Source: S15-B10 sp045569115
GTDB taxonomy: Bacteria > Fidelibacterota > Marinisomatia > Marinisomatales > S15-B10
Assembly: GCA_045569115.1 (NCBI GenBank)
Contig: JBJKZS010000060.1
Coordinates: forward strand, 1 to 8,050
Length of the DNA stretch: 8,050 nt
Reading direction: 5' to 3'
Below the pieces are notes generated by a model that made no database searches, was not told where the DNA came from, and worked only from the letters and a program-made list of their open reading frames with translations. Made by a program: the position numbers and the translations under genes. Shown here one piece after another: positions 6,669 through 8,050 of the stretch (position 1 is the stretch's first letter; each line of letters starts with the position of its first letter).

Positions 6669-7625
6669 ATGAAACAAGCACCTAATCTAAAAGATATTTA
6701 TTCTGCAGCTGATAGAATTTCACCCTATGCCCACATTACACCAGTAATGACATCAAATTTCATAAATAAAATTGCTAAATCAGAAATCTATTTCAAGTGT
6801 GAAAACTTTCAAAAAGTTGGTGCATTTAAATTTAGAGGAGCATGTAATTCAGTTTTTTCTCTTACAAACAACGAAGCTAGTAGAGGGGTTGGGACTCATT
6901 CCTCAGGAAATCATGCCGCTGCAGTTGCATTAGCCGCTAAACTAAGAGGAATTAAAGCTCATGTTGTAATGCCCGAAACTGCTCCAGAAATAAAGAAAAA
7001 AGCTGTGGCCAGCTATGGAGCAAATATCACATTTTGTGAACCAACTCTAGTATCAAGAGAGGAAACTTTACAGCAGGTAATTGATAATACTGGAGCTTTT
7101 GATATACATCCATTTGATGACCCTAAAGTTATTGCTGGTCAAGGAACGGCAACATTAGAATTTCTTAAAGAAATTGAAAGTCTCGATGTAATTCTAACAC
7201 CTATTGGCGGAGGTGGCTTGATATGTGGAACAGCAATTGCTGCAACTGAAAGAAGAGACTCTATTTTGATTATTGGAACAGAACCAAAAAATGCGGATGA
7301 TGCCTACCAGTCCTTTAAATCAGGAAACCTGATACCCCAAATTAATCCAAACACAATCGCTGATGGTCTCCGTACTTCGCTAAGCGAATTAACATTTTCA
7401 ATTATTCAGAAACATGTTTCTGAAATAATTACTGTAAGTGAACGAGAAATAATTGACGCAATGCGAATAGTATGGGAACGTATGAAAATTATTATTGAAC
7501 CATCCTGCGCTGTCCCATTGGCTGCAGTTTTACAGGAAAAGTCTGGGCTAAAAAACAAAAAAGTGGGGATTATCCTAACTGGTGGGAATGTAGACCTTGA
7601 ACAGTTACCTTGGCTAAAAAAATAA
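6669..7625 (+). CDS. PLP-dependent serine racemase / threonine (serine, hydroxyaspartate) dehydratase-type enzyme
   Basis: Fold-type II PLP enzyme, cytoplasmic, 318 residues. Seen: KVGAFKFRG with Lys54 as the Schiff-base lysine; SSGNH (78-82) cupping the cofactor phosphate side; TAPEIKK and YGA (104-118); GQGT (157-160); glycine loop GGGGL (180-184); TEPKNADD with Glu205, Ala209 and Asp211 in the E-x3-A-x-D pattern that binds Mg/Mn in eukaryotic serine racemase; IADG (230-233); WERMK (269-273); and LTGGNVD (303-309). There is no C-terminal regulatory domain, so it is not biosynthetic IlvA. Known relatives are serine racemase, catabolic threonine/serine dehydratase and threo-3-hydroxyaspartate ammonia-lyase, and sequence alone does not separate them. 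SSGNHAAA differs from the HGQ version of mammalian serine racemase. ATG start with a weak AAAAG before it. Transcribed away from the sulfatase cluster, so no functional link is implied. Confidence 0.9.
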   Translation: MKQAPNLKDIYSAADRISPYAHITPVMTSNFINKIAKSEIYFKCENFQKVGAFKFRGACNSVFSLTNNEASRGVGTHSSGNHAAAVALAAKLRGIKAHVVMPETAPEIKKKAVASYGANITFCEPTLVSREETLQQVIDNTGAFDIHPFDDPKVIAGQGTATLEFLKEIESLDVILTPIGGGGLICGTAIAATERRDSILIIGTEPKNADDAYQSFKSGNLIPQINPNTIADGLRTSLSELTFSIIQKHVSEIITVSEREIIDAMRIVWERMKIIIEPSCAVPLAAVLQEKSGLKNKKVGIILTGGNVDLEQLPWLKK

Positions 7626-7648
7626 TTAAGTTATTACCTTAAACATAA

Positions 7649-7676
7649 CTAGTTCTTTCCTTTTCATCAGAACTAG
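7649..7676. terminator. Hairpin between convergent genes, possible bidirectional terminator
   Basis: CTAGTTCT (7649-7656) and AGAACTAG (7669-7676) form a perfect 8-base stem with a 12-base loop, midway between the stops of the dehydratase and the phosphorylase. Neither side has a strong U-tract, so intrinsic termination would be weak. Position between converging genes is the main support. Confidence 0.4.
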
Positions 7677-7689
7677 ATCCAAATAGTTA

Positions 7690-8050
7690 TTAGCATTCAT
7701 TTAAATCTTTTATTCTCAAAATTATTTCCCTCAAAAGGATGCTAAGTTTATCAGAATACTCGGATGAAACTTCTATTACATCCTCATGGGTAATTGGTCG
7801 TCTAGAAACACCCGCCGCATAATTTGTTAAACAAGAGATTGTAAGAATATTCATACCCAGATTAGACGCAGCTCTAATTTCTGGGACAGTAGACATTCCG
7901 ACTGCATCAGCACCTAATGTCTTAATGAAATCAATTTCAGCGGGGGTTTCATAAGAAGGTCCTAATGTCCAAGCATAAACACCTTTAATAACTTTTATTC
8001 CTAAATGTTTAGCCGCCTCTAATGAAATGTTAAGAAGTTTAGGTGAGTGA
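7690..8050 (-). CDS. punA: Purine nucleoside phosphorylase (trimeric, PNP family), 3' part only
   Basis: Cleaves purine (deoxy)ribonucleosides with phosphate to base and (deoxy)ribose-1-phosphate in purine salvage; cytoplasmic. Seen: the frame is open from the right edge to TAA at 7692-7690, giving the last 119 residues. GVYAWTLGPSYETPAE (23-38 of the fragment) holds Tyr33-Glu34 matching Phe200-Glu201 of human PNP; GADAVGMSTVPE has Met52 matching Met219 at the same spacing; LTNYAAG has Thr75-Asn76 matching Thr242-Asn243; ITHEDV supplies His88. GPSYETPAE and the LTN triplet favour PNP over methylthioadenosine phosphorylase. Roughly the N-terminal half is missing because of the window boundary, not decay. 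The ATG at 7896-7894 is an internal Met, not a start. It converges on the dehydratase with 64 bases between stops. Xanthosine/guanosine preference cannot be judged. Confidence 0.92.
   Translation of the reverse strand, partial: HSPKLLNISLEAAKHLGIKVIKGVYAWTLGPSYETPAEIDFIKTLGADAVGMSTVPEIRAASNLGMNILTISCLTNYAAGVSRRPITHEDVIEVSSEYSDKLSILLREIILRIKDLNEC

Noticed and set aside
7690..7896. A separate 68-residue gene starting at the ATG at 7896
   Set aside because: The same frame is open to the right edge and the upstream residues complete the purine nucleoside phosphorylase motifs, so this Met is internal.
1..8050. CRISPR arrays, tRNA/rRNA genes, insertion sequences and prophage genes
   Set aside because: No regular repeat-spacer pattern, no cloverleaf or rRNA-like stretch, and no transposase or integrase frame was seen on either strand.

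Overview
The window looks like marine-type bacterial DNA: modest to low GC, AT-rich spacers, densely packed genes, and a lifestyle built on sulfated polysaccharides. Serial family S1 sulfatases next to the start of a PSCyt1/DUF1549-type c-type cytochrome lipoprotein is a combination known mainly from Planctomycetota and Verrucomicrobiota, and also from some Bacteroidota and Neomarinimicrobiota. The low GC argues against a typical high-GC planctomycete. The phylum cannot be fixed from this stretch alone.

Left and centre (positions 1-6405, all on the minus strand, so read right to left): a compact cluster. It begins with a lipoprotein formylglycine-generating enzyme (FGE, SUMF1 type) that keeps both catalytic cysteines. 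Three exported, mutually diverged S1 sulfatases follow. The FGE gene overlaps the first sulfatase by 22 bases, a 34-base gap follows, and the second and third sulfatases overlap by up to 17 bases. After a further 66 bases a fifth gene starts and runs off the left edge. Its first 54 residues are a lipoprotein signal followed by the beginning of a planctomycete-type cytochrome c domain. The logic is self-contained: the FGE oxidises the active-site cysteine of the sulfatases to formylglycine, and the sulfatases then remove sulfate esters from glycans outside the cytoplasm. No glycoside hydrolase, sugar transporter or regulator lies inside the window.

Middle right (6406-6668): a 263-base AT-rich divergent spacer that must hold the promoters for the sulfatase cluster and for the plus-strand gene. 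It contains a perfect 7-base-arm inverted repeat.

Right (6669-8050): a plus-strand PLP-dependent serine racemase/threonine dehydratase-type enzyme. It converges on the 3' part of a purine nucleoside phosphorylase gene that runs off the right edge. A hairpin lies between the two stop codons. These two genes look like ordinary metabolism unrelated to the sulfatase cluster.

Most noteworthy: the exported FGE co-transcribed with its probable clients, the non-canonical CSASR maturation motif in one of those clients, two TTG starts forced by in-frame stops, and the edge cytochrome gene.
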